A DNA stretch of 64,000 nt from Plantibacter elymi (nom. nud.) (GCF_900177795.1 NZ_FXWJ01000005.1:62001-126000), one strand, 5' to 3'; counted from the first letter of the stretch, positions 28,017 to 36,590 are shown. Program-made: numbers and translations. The notes: generated by a model not told the origin, from the letters alone.

Positions 28017-28110
28017 GAAACACGGTGCCGCCTACGATCGACACGACGCCCATCGCGGGCGCCGGAGCGACGCCATCGACGCGTCATCCGTCCCGAACGC
28101 CGGAGGTCCC

Positions 28111-28836
28111 ATGCGTGTCCTGATCGCCGAGGACGAGCAGTACCTCGCCGAGAGCATCCTCGAGGGCCTGCAGCACGAGGGGCTCGCCGCCGACCTCGTG
28201 TTCGACGGCGACACCGCGCTCGAGCGGCTCGCCGTCAACGCCTACGACGTCGTGGTGCTCGACCGCGACCTCCCTGGCACGCACGGCGACGACGTCTGTC
28301 GCTGGATCATCGCCCAGGAACTGCCCTGCCGGGTGCTCATGCTCACCGCGGCCGCCGACCTCGACGACAAGGAGAGCGGCTTCGAGATCGGCGCCGACGA
28401 CTACCTGACCAAGCCGTTCGAGCTGCGTGAGCTCGTCCTCCGGCTCCGCTCGCTGGCGCGTCGACCCAAGGCGTCGCTCCCGCCCGTCCTCGAATACGCC
28501 GGTGTGCGGCTCGACCCGTTCCGCCGCGAGGTCTACCGCAACGGCCGGTACGTGCGCCTGGCGAAGAAGCAGTTCGCGGTGCTGGAGATCCTGCTCGCGG
28601 CCAAGGGTGGCGTCGTGAGTGCCGAAGAGCTGCTCGAGCGCGCCTGGGATGAGCACGCCGACCCGTTCACGAACGCCGTGCGGGTGACGATGTCCACGCT
28701 CCGGAAGGTGCTCGGCGAGCCGTGGATCATCCACACCGTGCCGGCCGTCGGCTACCGGGTCCTGCCGCCAGGTGAGGCTCCCGCCGAGACGAGCGGCGCG
28801 GACGCCGACGACGAGGACGACGAGGTGGGCGAATGA
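28111..28836 (+). CDS. OmpR-family response regulator
   Basis: 241 residues. Receiver domain 1-115 with acidic pocket EDE (7-9), phospho-acceptor Asp51 in VVVLDRDLPG and YLTKPF; C-terminal winged helix about 130-225 (ILLAAKGGVVSAEELLERAW, IIHTVPAVGYRV). An acidic tail (DADDEDDEVGE) follows. GGAGG lies 4 nt before the ATG. It overlaps the kinase gene by ATGA. Together with the divergent VanY gene it resembles a VanR, though without vanHAX it is not a resistance cluster. Confidence 0.9.
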   Translation: MRVLIAEDEQYLAESILEGLQHEGLAADLVFDGDTALERLAVNAYDVVVLDRDLPGTHGDDVCRWIIAQELPCRVLMLTAAADLDDKESGFEIGADDYLTKPFELRELVLRLRSLARRPKASLPPVLEYAGVRLDPFRREVYRNGRYVRLAKKQFAVLEILLAAKGGVVSAEELLERAWDEHADPFTNAVRVTMSTLRKVLGEPWIIHTVPAVGYRVLPPGEAPAETSGADADDEDDEVGE

Positions 28837-29987
28837 CCGCCGCTCCGGCCATCGGTGACAACGCCCGGCCGACGTGGATGACCGCTCGCGTCAAACTCAC
28901 CGCGACCTATGCCGCCTTCACCGTCATGACGGGACTCATCGCGCTCATCGTCATCAACGTCATCATCTGGCGGTTCCCCAGCTATCCGCTCGCGCCCGCC
29001 GGCGACAGTCGACAGATCTACGCCATCTCCCGCGGCGAGATCCGCGACTCGCTCATCAACTACTCGATGCTCGCACTCATCGCGATGGCCGTGATCGGCA
29101 CCGGCGTCGGCTGGATCGTCGCCGGACGGGTTCTGCGGCCGCTGCGGGACCTCAACGCGGCCGTGCGCGCGGCGGCGGAGGGCTCGCTCGACCACCGCAT
29201 CGCGATGACTGGTCGCCGCGACGAGTTCCGTGAGCTCGCCGACCGCTTCGACGACATGCTCGCACGCCTCGAGCAGTCGTTCCTGACGCAGAAGCGGTTC
29301 GCGGCCAACGCCTCGCACGAACTGCGGACACCGCTCGCGACGATGAAGATGCTCATCGAAGTCGCCCAGGCCGACCCGGAGGGCCGCGACGTCGACCGCG
29401 CGCTGCGGCGGCTGCACGAGACGAACGAGCGGGGGATCGCGATCGTCGAGGCGCTCCTGCAGCTGAACCAGCTCGATCGCCGACCGCTCGTGACCTCGCC
29501 CGTCGACCTCGCGTCGGTGGCTCGCGACGCGTCGCAGCTCATCTCGCCGGAGGCCGCCGACGCCGGGATCACGATCTCGTCGACCCTCCGGAGCTCATCC
29601 GTGCGCGGCAACCGCGTGCTCCTCCAGCAGCTGTTGACCAACCTGCTGTCGAACGCCGTGCGATACAACCGCGGTGCGGACGGTTGGGTCTCGGTGTGGG
29701 TCGGACCCGACCCGCATGCGCCGGGACGCGCCGTCGTCGTGGTCAGCAACTCGGGGCCGCTGCTCGACGAGGCCGAGGTGGCGCGGTTCGTGGAGCCGTT
29801 CGACCGGCGGGACGCGCGGATGGCGCGGGCTGCCGGTCGCGATCGGGGGAACGGCCTCGGGCTCACCCTGGGTGCCCGCATCGTCGAGCTGCACGGCGGG
29901 TCGCTGCGGCTGGCGCCGCTGCCGGCGGGTGGACTCGAAGTGACGGTGCTGCTGCCGGCTCACGACGCCGACCCGGCCGGAGTCTGA
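28833..29987 (+). CDS. Sensor histidine kinase
   Basis: 384 residues. Two membrane helices (about 25-45 and 76-97) flank a very short 30-residue extracellular loop, so it may sense within the membrane. HAMP about 98-150, HisKA with FAANASHELRTPLATMK (His162), HATPase with LLTNLLSNAVRYNRG and GNGLGLTLGARIVELHGG. The G1 loop is degenerate (VVVVSNSGPLLD instead of DxGxG), as in some VanS-like kinases. Translation is coupled to the response regulator. It is a likely sensor of cell-wall stress, inferred from VanY. Confidence 0.88.
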   Translation: MTAAPAIGDNARPTWMTARVKLTATYAAFTVMTGLIALIVINVIIWRFPSYPLAPAGDSRQIYAISRGEIRDSLINYSMLALIAMAVIGTGVGWIVAGRVLRPLRDLNAAVRAAAEGSLDHRIAMTGRRDEFRELADRFDDMLARLEQSFLTQKRFAANASHELRTPLATMKMLIEVAQADPEGRDVDRALRRLHETNERGIAIVEALLQLNQLDRRPLVTSPVDLASVARDASQLISPEAADAGITISSTLRSSSVRGNRVLLQQLLTNLLSNAVRYNRGADGWVSVWVGPDPHAPGRAVVVVSNSGPLLDEAEVARFVEPFDRRDARMARAAGRDRGNGLGLTLGARIVELHGGSLRLAPLPAGGLEVTVLLPAHDADPAGV

Positions 29988-30019
29988 CTGCGGAACGACG
30001 GAACCCGGAACGACGGAAC

Positions 30020-30047
30020 GGCCGACCGATCATCGGATCGGCCGGCC
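30020..30047. terminator. Bidirectional terminator between kinase and lipoprotein genes
   Basis: GGCCGACCGATC (30020-30031) pairs with GATCGGCCGGCC (30036-30047), one mismatch, 4-nt loop, between convergent stops at 29987 and 30067. Confidence 0.7.
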
Positions 30048-30066
30048 GCTCAGGTCGGTGCGGCGG

Positions 30067-30519
30067 TCACTGCACGGCGCAGGCCCTGGCCTCATCGAAC
30101 AGGTCCTCCGGCAGGTCCCACACCCCGTTCGCATCCGGGTCCGGGACGTCGAACCCCTGGTCGCGCAGGCACTGGGCGCGGAGCCGGAGCTCGTCGGAGA
30201 GCTCCGCCTTGCTGGGCTGATCGGGGTTCGCGGGCGGCGGGCCGAGTTCGTCGGCGCAGGCGTCGTAGGCCGTGTTCATCGCCTCGTCGCCGTCGAGGGT
30301 GATCGCGGTGCCGGGTTCCGGGTCCTCGACGTCGAACCCCTGGTCGCGCAGGCAGCCGGCGAGGGAGATGGTGTAGTCGTCGAACGCCTCGGCGTAGGAG
30401 TCGGCGGTCGACGGCGATCCACCGCTCGACGGGGCTTCCGCGGATCCGGAGCAGGCGGTGAGCCCCAGCATGAGGGCGAGGACGGGGACGGCGAAGCCGA
30501 GGGCTGTGGGTCGGCGCAT
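30067..30519 (-). CDS. Lipoprotein with an internal CLRDQGFDV duplication
   Basis: 150 residues. Lipobox GLTAC (Cys23), Ser/Gly-rich linker, then two homologous segments: CLRDQGFDVEDPEPG (about 58-72) and CLRDQGFDVPDPDANG (about 120-135). Each has one cysteine, with further Cys residues in DACADE and ARACAVQ, suggesting two disulfide-linked repeats. This small repeat is familiar from actinobacterial secreted proteins of unknown function. Its upstream region shares a 13-bp motif with vanY, so it may belong to the same regulon. Confidence 0.7.
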   Translation of the reverse strand: MRRPTALGFAVPVLALMLGLTACSGSAEAPSSGGSPSTADSYAEAFDDYTISLAGCLRDQGFDVEDPEPGTAITLDGDEAMNTAYDACADELGPPPANPDQPSKAELSDELRLRAQCLRDQGFDVPDPDANGVWDLPEDLFDEARACAVQ

Positions 30520-30596
30520 GGGTGGACCTTTCTGACGGGCGACCGGTGTCGGTCACCCAGCCATCCCATCAACCGGCCTGTTCCGTCCTCGTCTCC

Positions 30597-30613
30597 CGAT
30601 CACCAGACGTTCC
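30597..30613. promoter_or_regulatory. Candidate response-regulator site, copy 2
   Basis: CGATCACCAGACGTTCC, 77 nt upstream of the lipoprotein ATG at 30519. Its first 13 bases equal those at 27999-28011, at a similar distance from the vanY start and in the same orientation. Confidence 0.4.
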
Positions 30614-30623
30614 CAACATCCCG

Positions 30624-30700
30624 CCCCTGCCCGCGAACTGTCACCAACGGCTAGTTGGGGCGGCCCGGACTGGCAGCAAGTGACAGTTCGCGGGCAGGGG
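30624..30700. repeat. Palindromic repeat family B, copy 1
   Basis: Outer arms of 21 bp, beginning CCCCTGCCCGCGAACTGTCA at 30624 and ending at 30700, are perfect complements. The 35-nt interior can form a second stem (GGCTAGT with ACTGGC, one G-U pair). It lies 5 bp after the stop of the membrane-protein gene. Confidence 0.8.
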
Positions 30701-30705
30701 AGGGG

Positions 30706-31773
30706 TCAGTTCATGCGTGTGACGATCCAGACGATCAGCGTCCCGACGACGAAGGCGACGGGGATCCACGTCCCGGATCGTCGCAACCTGCGGCCGGACG
30801 GAGCGACACCCGGCGGCGGGGTGAGCAGTCCGACCGCGGGTGAGGCGGTCTGAGCGCCGGGTGCGCGCTGGTGATCCACCGCTCCGGTCACCTGCGACAG
30901 AAGGCGGTCGTCCCGCCACCGAGCCCACTGGTCGAGCTTCGTCATCAGCGCGTCGACGACGCTGAACAGCCAGGCCCAGGTGTCGGGGTCGAGGGTCGAC
31001 ACCTCCCGTTTCGTGTAGAGGAACATCCAGTCGTCGATGATCTCGACGTCGAGCTCAGCGGCGTGGTCGATGAACCTCGCCATGATGTCCGGCGTGAACA
31101 GGTACAGGGCGTCGCGTTCGTAGCCGGCGGGACAGTAGAGCGTGAAGTGCCGGTCGAAGTCGCCTTCCAAGGACAGCCGCTGGGCCCGCTGGAACGCCGC
31201 CGGGAGGTTCGAGCCGAAGCCGTTGTTGCCGATCGCATCGAGCACGATGTTCGGCAGCGGGACGTCGAGCTTCACCGCGACGTACCCCCAGCGGTGCGTC
31301 GTCGAGCTCTTCCCGTGACGGACCGTGTACCGGTAATTGCCGAACTCCACGGGGCGGGGACGGTCACCCCGCAGCACGTCGGTCGACTGCCGCGACGATC
31401 CGATCCCGAAGATCATGCCGGGGAACGGCGGGTAGCTGAGGTCTGAGGTGTAGGTCATCCCGTTGGCCGCGGCGAACTGGGAGAGGCGGAAGCGCTTGAT
31501 GCGCCTCGTCCGCCAGGAGAGGACCGCAACCACCGCGACGGCGGCGGCCGCGAGGAGTCCGATCCCGAGCAGCGGTGTCGGGCCGGATCCACCCCGTGAG
31601 GGCGTGGGCAGCGTTCCCAACAGGACGAACCCGCCGACGGCGACCACGACGATCCCCGCGATCAGGCCGATGAACAGCCGGGCGGACGGCGCGCGATGGT
31701 ACGAGGGCGCCTTCGCCATGGCGTCGCGGTCGATGGGGTCGATGAGCGCTCGGGTGTCGATCGTGCCGTCCAT
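30706..31773 (-). CDS. Membrane protein of unknown function
   Basis: 355 residues. Two N-terminal helices (ARLFIGLIAGIVVVAVGGFV and GIGLLAAAAVAVVAVLSW), a soluble domain of about 220 residues with FRLSQFAAANGMTYTSDLSY and YRYTVRHGKSSTTHRWGYVA, and a final helix (WIPVAFVVGTLIVWIV). Such proteins, often annotated only as hypothetical membrane proteins, occur across Microbacteriaceae. The start at 31773 lies 12 bp from repeat B copy 2, which leaves no room for a separate promoter. The gene is thus bracketed by both B copies. Confidence 0.7.
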   Translation of the reverse strand: MDGTIDTRALIDPIDRDAMAKAPSYHRAPSARLFIGLIAGIVVVAVGGFVLLGTLPTPSRGGSGPTPLLGIGLLAAAAVAVVAVLSWRTRRIKRFRLSQFAAANGMTYTSDLSYPPFPGMIFGIGSSRQSTDVLRGDRPRPVEFGNYRYTVRHGKSSTTHRWGYVAVKLDVPLPNIVLDAIGNNGFGSNLPAAFQRAQRLSLEGDFDRHFTLYCPAGYERDALYLFTPDIMARFIDHAAELDVEIIDDWMFLYTKREVSTLDPDTWAWLFSVVDALMTKLDQWARWRDDRLLSQVTGAVDHQRAPGAQTASPAVGLLTPPPGVAPSGRRLRRSGTWIPVAFVVGTLIVWIVTRMN

Positions 31774-31785
31774 CCCCACACGCTA

Positions 31786-31858
31786 CCTGCCCGCGAACTG
31801 TCACTAACTGCTAGTTGGAGCGGTCCGGACTAGCAGCAAGTGACAGTTCGCGGGCAGG
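31786..31858. repeat. Palindromic repeat family B, copy 2
   Basis: Outer arms CCTGCCCGCGAACTGTCAC (31786-31804) and its complement (31840-31858) are perfect over 19 bp. The interior forms CTGCTAGT/ACTAGCAG, a perfect 8-bp stem, where copy 1 has a G-U variant. It lies between the FCD regulator stop (31869) and the membrane-protein start (31773). Confidence 0.8.
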
Positions 31859-31868
31859 GGGGAGGGGA

Positions 31869-32540
31869 TCACATCGAGCGGCGGAGCCAGCTTTCGACGC
31901 CGGAGACATGGACCGTGACCAGCGCGCGGGTCAACTCGGTGTCGCGCTTCTCGAGGGCGTCGACGATCGCGTGGTGCTCCTGCAGGGTGCGAGCGACGGC
32001 CTTCTCCTCGGTGAGGCCGCGCCAGATACGGGCCCGGACCGTCTTGCTGCCGAGCGCGGCGAGCAGGCTCGCGAGATAGGCGTTGCCGCTCAGCTCGATC
32101 ACGCGGGCGTGGAACTGCAGGTCGTGCGCGACGAGGTCCTCGACCGTCGTGGACTCGTCGACCTCGTCGACCATGCTGCGCAGCTCGGCGATCCGCTCGT
32201 CGTCGAGGTGCTGGATCGCCATCACCGACGCGGAGGGTTCGAGGATGCGGCGCACCTCGAACATCTCGATGAGGGAGGCGTCGGCGTGCATGTCGATGAC
32301 GAACGACATCGCCTCGTGCAGCAGGCTCGGCTCCAGCGTCGTGACGTAGGTGCCGTCGCCGCGACGGACGTCGAGCACGCGGATGAGCTCCAGCGCCTTC
32401 ACCGCCTCGCGGAGAGAACTGCGGGAGAGCCCCAGGGTCTCGCTGAGCTCCTTCTCCGGAGGCAGGCGCTGGCCGGGTGTGAGATCGCCGGCGACGATCA
32501 TCGCCTGGATCCGCGCGATCGCTTCGTCCGTGACTGCCAT
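31869..32540 (-). CDS. GntR regulator, FadR/FCD type
   Basis: 223 residues. GntR winged helix (about 5-70, LPPEKELSETLGLSRSSLRE) followed by an all-helical FCD domain with the metal-ligand pattern (HDLQFHARVIELSGN, then HHAIVDALEKRD). FCD members sense sugar acids or organic acids. It is divergent from the ribose-type ABC operon and probably represses it. ATG at 32540 is used; a longer frame to 32636 lacks support. Confidence 0.85.
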   Translation of the reverse strand: MAVTDEAIARIQAMIVAGDLTPGQRLPPEKELSETLGLSRSSLREAVKALELIRVLDVRRGDGTYVTTLEPSLLHEAMSFVIDMHADASLIEMFEVRRILEPSASVMAIQHLDDERIAELRSMVDEVDESTTVEDLVAHDLQFHARVIELSGNAYLASLLAALGSKTVRARIWRGLTEEKAVARTLQEHHAIVDALEKRDTELTRALVTVHVSGVESWLRRSM

Positions 32541-32821
32541 GCGACCCCCTGCTCGAGCGAGACGGTCACGTGGAACACCGCCTCGCGCCATGATACATCC
32601 GACGTTTCCGCGGGCCGCGCCCCGACCAGGCTCCACGCACCGGCGACACCGGGCACCTTGTGTTACGTCAGGTTGAGCGCCCTCTCGCGGCCCGTCCGAT
32701 CACTCCCTACTGTTGCTGCAACCCGACGTCCCGGTGCACCCCGTCCGCACCGACAGCGGACATCGGCACGCTCCACCACCCCCCCGCACCGTCCCGCACC
32801 CCACCGTCATCTGGAGTCCCC
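32541..32821. other. Divergent promoter region between FCD regulator and ABC operon
   Basis: 281 bp without a gene. GGATGTATCATGG (32588-32600 on the minus strand, core ATG-TAT-CAT) is a weak candidate for a GntR half-site near the regulator; TACTGT at 32708-32713 is a possible -10 for the ABC operon. No strong palindrome was seen. Confidence 0.35.
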
Positions 32822-33856
32822 ATGCGTCGTCGATCGCGCCTCGCGCTGTCTCTTGTCACCCTGGCCGTCGTGGCCGGCCTGGCCACCGGTTGTTCGCTCA
32901 AGCAGTCCTCGTCCAGCGAGTCGACGAGCGGCGCCGCTGCCAGCTCCGCCGCCTCCGACGTCGACGTCCCCTCGCTCAAGGGGAAGACCGTCGGCGTCGC
33001 CGCCAAGGACGTCGTCCGCGACTTCGGCCGCCTCACCTACCAGGGTGTGCAGGACCGCCTGGAGGAGCTGGGCGCCAAGGTCGTCGCCACCCAGGCCGAC
33101 GCACAGGACGACAAGCACCTGGCCAACGTCGAGAACCTCGTCTCGCAGAAGGTCGATGCGATCGTCGTCATCCTCGGGGACGCGACCACGCTCGCCCCGG
33201 CGTTGCAGCAGGCGAAGGACGCCGGCATCCCGGTCTTCACGATCGACCACGCCAGCGAGAACTCGGTGAACAACATCGGTTCCGACAACTGGCAGATCGG
33301 CTCCACCCTCGCCCGGACCCTCGCCGAGGACATCGGTGGGAAGGGCAAGGTGCTCGTCTTCAACGGCTTCTACGACGTCACCCCCTGCCAGATCCGTTAC
33401 GACGAGTTCAAGCTCGTGCTGAAGAACTACCCGAACATCGAGATCATCGAGCCCGAGCTGCAGGACATCTACGAGGGCACCATCGAGGACGCCAAGCAGA
33501 AGACGAACGACGCGCTCACCCGCTACCCCAAGGGCGAGATCTCGGCCGTGTGGTCATGCTGGGACCTCCCGGCGATCGGTGCCTCGCAGGCCATCGACGC
33601 GGCGGGCCGCGATGAGATCAAGGTCTACGGCGTCGACGCGGAGCCCGGAGCGCTCGACCTCATCCAGGACCCCGACTCGGTCTACCAGTTCACGGTCGCG
33701 CAGCAGCCGACCCTGTTCGGGACGACGAGCGCGAACAACGTCGCCCTGTACCTCGGTGGCAAGCAGGACGAGGTGCCGCTGAGCACCTACCTCGACGCCG
33801 TGTTCATCGACAAGGCGAACGTCGCCGACGAGCGCAAGCGACTCGGCCTGGAATGA
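32822..33856 (+). CDS. Ribose-type ABC transporter binding lipoprotein
   Basis: 344 residues. Lipobox GLATGC (Cys22) then a Ser/Ala-rich linker and a periplasmic-binding protein type 1 fold (KTVGVAAKDVVRDFGRLTYQ, IVVILGDATTLAPALQQAKD, VFTIDH). The family binds pentoses, hexoses or related compounds. GGAG lies 6 nt before the ATG; the stop overlaps the ATPase start by ATGA. First gene of a four-gene CUT2 operon. Confidence 0.88.
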   Translation: MRRRSRLALSLVTLAVVAGLATGCSLKQSSSSESTSGAAASSAASDVDVPSLKGKTVGVAAKDVVRDFGRLTYQGVQDRLEELGAKVVATQADAQDDKHLANVENLVSQKVDAIVVILGDATTLAPALQQAKDAGIPVFTIDHASENSVNNIGSDNWQIGSTLARTLAEDIGGKGKVLVFNGFYDVTPCQIRYDEFKLVLKNYPNIEIIEPELQDIYEGTIEDAKQKTNDALTRYPKGEISAVWSCWDLPAIGASQAIDAAGRDEIKVYGVDAEPGALDLIQDPDSVYQFTVAQQPTLFGTTSANNVALYLGGKQDEVPLSTYLDAVFIDKANVADERKRLGLE

Positions 33857-35580
33857 CGCACGACACCTCGATCGACGGTCGGACCGCCCAGCGCGCGCCG
33901 GGCGGTCCGACCGGTGCGGCCACGACCGAAGTCTCGGCTCCCGCCGTGAGCATGCGTGGCATCGCGAAGGACTTCGGCGGTGTCCGGGTGCTGGACGACG
34001 TCGACCTCGAGGTGCACCCCGGCGAGGTCGTCGCGCTCGTCGGCGAGAACGGCGCGGGCAAGTCGACGCTCATCAAGATCCTCACCGGCCTCTACACGGC
34101 GAGCGAGGGCGCGATCGAGATCGACGGCGAACCGGTCGTCATCCGCAACCCGGGTGATGCCGAACGCCTCGGTGTCCGCGTCATCCACCAGGACCGCCAC
34201 CTGGCGGGTCGACTCACGGTCGCGGAGCAGCTCTTCCTCGGGTCGCGCTCCGCGTTCCTCACCGGCCGGCAGCTCGACCGGCGCGCCGAGCGCGAGCTGC
34301 TCGACCTCGTCGGGCTGGACGTACCGGGGAAGACCCTCGTCGACGAGCTGAGCGTCGCCGAGCAGCAACTCCTGCAGCTCGCGATCGCGACGATCACGCG
34401 CCCACGGGTCCTCGTGCTCGACGAACCCACCGCACCGCTCGCCGCCGGCGACGTGGAGCGGCTGTTCCGCACCGTCCGGACCCTGCAGGGCCAGGGCGTC
34501 GCCGTCATCTACATCTCCCACTACCTGCAGGAGGTGCGCGACATCGCTTCCCGCGTCGTCGTGCTCCGCAACGGTGAACGCGTCGGCGCGCTCGACCTCG
34601 CCGATCCCGACGCGACCCTCGACGCCATCGTCCAGCTCATGGTGGGGCGGAGCGTCGAGGAGTTCGGCGACCGCGAACGCATCGTCGCCGAGGCCAGCGC
34701 CGAACCGGTCCTCGCGATCGACGGCCTGACGGTCGCGGAACGGCTGCACGGCATCTCGATCGCCGTCCGTCCGGGCGAGATCGTGGGCGTCACGGGTCTC
34801 GTCGGCTCGGGCCTCGAGGAACTGGCCGACGCGGTCACCGGCTTGCGCGCGCACGGCGGAACCGTGCGGCTCGGCCGGGCGACGATCCGCTCGCCGCGGG
34901 CCTTCGTCCGGGCCGGTGGGGCGTACGTCCCGGCCAACCGCCACCGCGACGGCATCCTGAACCGTCAGTCCGTCCGCGAGAACCTCACGCTCGCCGCGCT
35001 CGACCGCATCACCGGTCTCGGCGGCATTCTGCGTGGTCGACGCGAGCGGGAGATCGCCGCCGACCTCGTCACGAGACTCGACGTCCGGCCCGCGAACGAC
35101 ACCGCGGTGGCCGGAAGCCTGTCCGGCGGCAATCAGCAGAAGGTCGTGCTCGGTCGGTGGCTCGCGGCCGGGTCGACCGTGTTCGTGCTCGACCAGCCGA
35201 CCTCCGGCGTCGACATCGGGTCGCGCCAACAGATCTACGCGGAGATCGACGCGCTCGTCGCGCAGGGCGCCGGCGTCCTGCTCGTGAGCGTCGACCTCGA
35301 GGAACTGATCGGGCTCGCCGACCGCGTCCTCGTGCTGTACCGCGGGACGATCCGGACGGAGCTGCCCCGATCGCAGGCGACCGCCGACACGATCCTCGCC
35401 TGGTCGACGGGCGCCACCGAGGTCGCGTCCACGCCGCCGGCCCCCTCTGTCCCGCCGGCCCCTTCGGTCCCTGAGCTTGTCGAAGGGCCCACGTCGTCGA
35501 CGCAGGCTGATCCCGACCGGCCCGGCCCCGCGGGATCCGCCGGAGGCGCCACGCCACCCACCAGAGGAGCCTCCGCATGA
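33853..35580 (+). CDS. Ribose-type ABC transporter ATPase (two tandem domains)
   Basis: 575 residues, RbsA/MglA-like. First domain has Walker A GENGAGKST and a variant signature LSVAEQQLLQ; second has a degenerate Walker A GLVGSGLEEL and a clear signature LSGGNQQKVVLG, the usual asymmetric arrangement of CUT2 ATPases. It powers import on the cytoplasmic face. The C-terminal 60 residues are odd: [13 protein letters not shown] is the translation of a dispersed family C repeat (35465-35487) that sits inside the coding sequence. Overlaps both neighbours by 4 bp. Confidence 0.9.
   Translation: MTHDTSIDGRTAQRAPGGPTGAATTEVSAPAVSMRGIAKDFGGVRVLDDVDLEVHPGEVVALVGENGAGKSTLIKILTGLYTASEGAIEIDGEPVVIRNPGDAERLGVRVIHQDRHLAGRLTVAEQLFLGSRSAFLTGRQLDRRAERELLDLVGLDVPGKTLVDELSVAEQQLLQLAIATITRPRVLVLDEPTAPLAAGDVERLFRTVRTLQGQGVAVIYISHYLQEVRDIASRVVVLRNGERVGALDLADPDATLDAIVQLMVGRSVEEFGDRERIVAEASAEPVLAIDGLTVAERLHGISIAVRPGEIVGVTGLVGSGLEELADAVTGLRAHGGTVRLGRATIRSPRAFVRAGGAYVPANRHRDGILNRQSVRENLTLAALDRITGLGGILRGRREREIAADLVTRLDVRPANDTAVAGSLSGGNQQKVVLGRWLAAGSTVFVLDQPTSGVDIGSRQQIYAEIDALVAQGAGVLLVSVDLEELIGLADRVLVLYRGTIRTELPRSQATADTILAWSTGATEVASTPPAPSVPPAPSVPELVEGPTSSTQADPDRPGPAGSAGGATPPTRGASA
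35465..35487. repeat. Family C repeat inside the ATPase gene
   Basis: GGTCCCTGAGCTTGTCGAAGGG, the reverse complement of the family C core, read through in frame as residues SVPELVEG of the ATPase tail. It has not broken the frame. Confidence 0.85.
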
Positions 35581-36590
35581 CCGCCCTCTCCGCTCCACCC
35601 GCCGCGCCCTCGGCCGCGGCGGAGTCCACGACGAAGCGTCGCCCGGTCTCCCGGTTGGGACTCATCGGCTACGCGATCGTCGTCATCGAGGTCGTCGTCT
35701 TCGCGGTCGCCTCGCCCGGCTTCCTCGACCCGGCCAACCTCGCGACGATCCTCACCCAGTCGGCGGTCTACGCGATCGCGGCCTTCGGCCTGTCCATCGT
35801 CGTCGTCACGGGCGGTGAGGACGTCGTCCGCGGCGGCATCGACCTCTCGATCGGCGCCGTCCTCGGCTTCTCCGGCGCCCTCGTCGCGGTACTCCTGCAG
35901 GCCGAGCTCGGTCTGCCGCTCGCGCTGCTCATCGGGCTCGGAGCCACGGCGGTCATCGGGCTCGTGAACGGGCTCGTCGTCGTCGCCGGGATCCGCCCGC
36001 TCCTCGTCACCCTCGCGATGATGAGCATCGTCACGAGCCTCACGATCGTCATCACGAACAACGTCAAGGTGCCGGTCTCCGACGCCGGGCTGGTCTGGTT
36101 GCGGAGCGGACACGTCGTCGGTGTGCCTGCCGCGGTCGTCGTGCTGCTCCTCGTCTTCGCGGTCGTCGCCTTCGCCACCGGGTGCACCAGCTGGGGCGTG
36201 AAGAACGCCGCGGTCGGGCAGAACCCGACGGCCGCCCGGGTGGCCGGGATCGACGTCAACCGCCACATCGTCGTCAGCTACGTCCTCGCGGCGGTCCTCG
36301 CGGGGATCGCGGGCGTCCTCATGACCAGTCGACTGTCCGCGGCGCTTCCCGGCATCGGCGAGCAGTCGCTCATCGACATCCTCCTCGCGACGTTCCTGTC
36401 CATCGCGTTCTCCCGTCGGCTCGTCGTCACGATCTCGGGGACGCTGTTCAGTGCCGTGTTCGTCGCGATCCTCACCAACGGCTTCAGTCAGCTCGGCGTC
36501 CCGAGCCAGTGGATCGGCATCACCAAGGGTGTGCTGATCCTGCTGGTCCTCGCGGTCGCCGCGATCCGCGAACGGAGCGTCAAGCGATGA
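35577..36590 (+). CDS. Ribose-type ABC transporter permease 1
   Basis: 337 residues with about nine to ten membrane helices, RbsC family. GGIDLSIGAVLGFSGALVAV is the characteristic signature; AVGQNPTAARVAGIDVNRH is the cytoplasmic coupling loop. ATG overlaps the ATPase stop, and its own stop overlaps the next permease gene. Two different permease genes follow each other, so the channel is probably a heterodimer. Confidence 0.88.
   Translation: MTALSAPPAAPSAAAESTTKRRPVSRLGLIGYAIVVIEVVVFAVASPGFLDPANLATILTQSAVYAIAAFGLSIVVVTGGEDVVRGGIDLSIGAVLGFSGALVAVLLQAELGLPLALLIGLGATAVIGLVNGLVVVAGIRPLLVTLAMMSIVTSLTIVITNNVKVPVSDAGLVWLRSGHVVGVPAAVVVLLLVFAVVAFATGCTSWGVKNAAVGQNPTAARVAGIDVNRHIVVSYVLAAVLAGIAGVLMTSRLSAALPGIGEQSLIDILLATFLSIAFSRRLVVTISGTLFSAVFVAILTNGFSQLGVPSQWIGITKGVLILLVLAVAAIRERSVKR

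Noticed and set aside
27239-28087. Longer 282-residue form of the VanY protein
   Set aside because: The extra 58 residues are Arg-rich, lie over the divergent promoter, and lack a ribosome site, whereas AGGAGGAA precedes the ATG at 27913.
30624-31858. Insertion sequence or composite element bounded by family B repeats
   Set aside because: No transposase or recombinase between the repeats and the copies are in direct orientation with self-complementary arms; a dispersed palindrome family explains them better.
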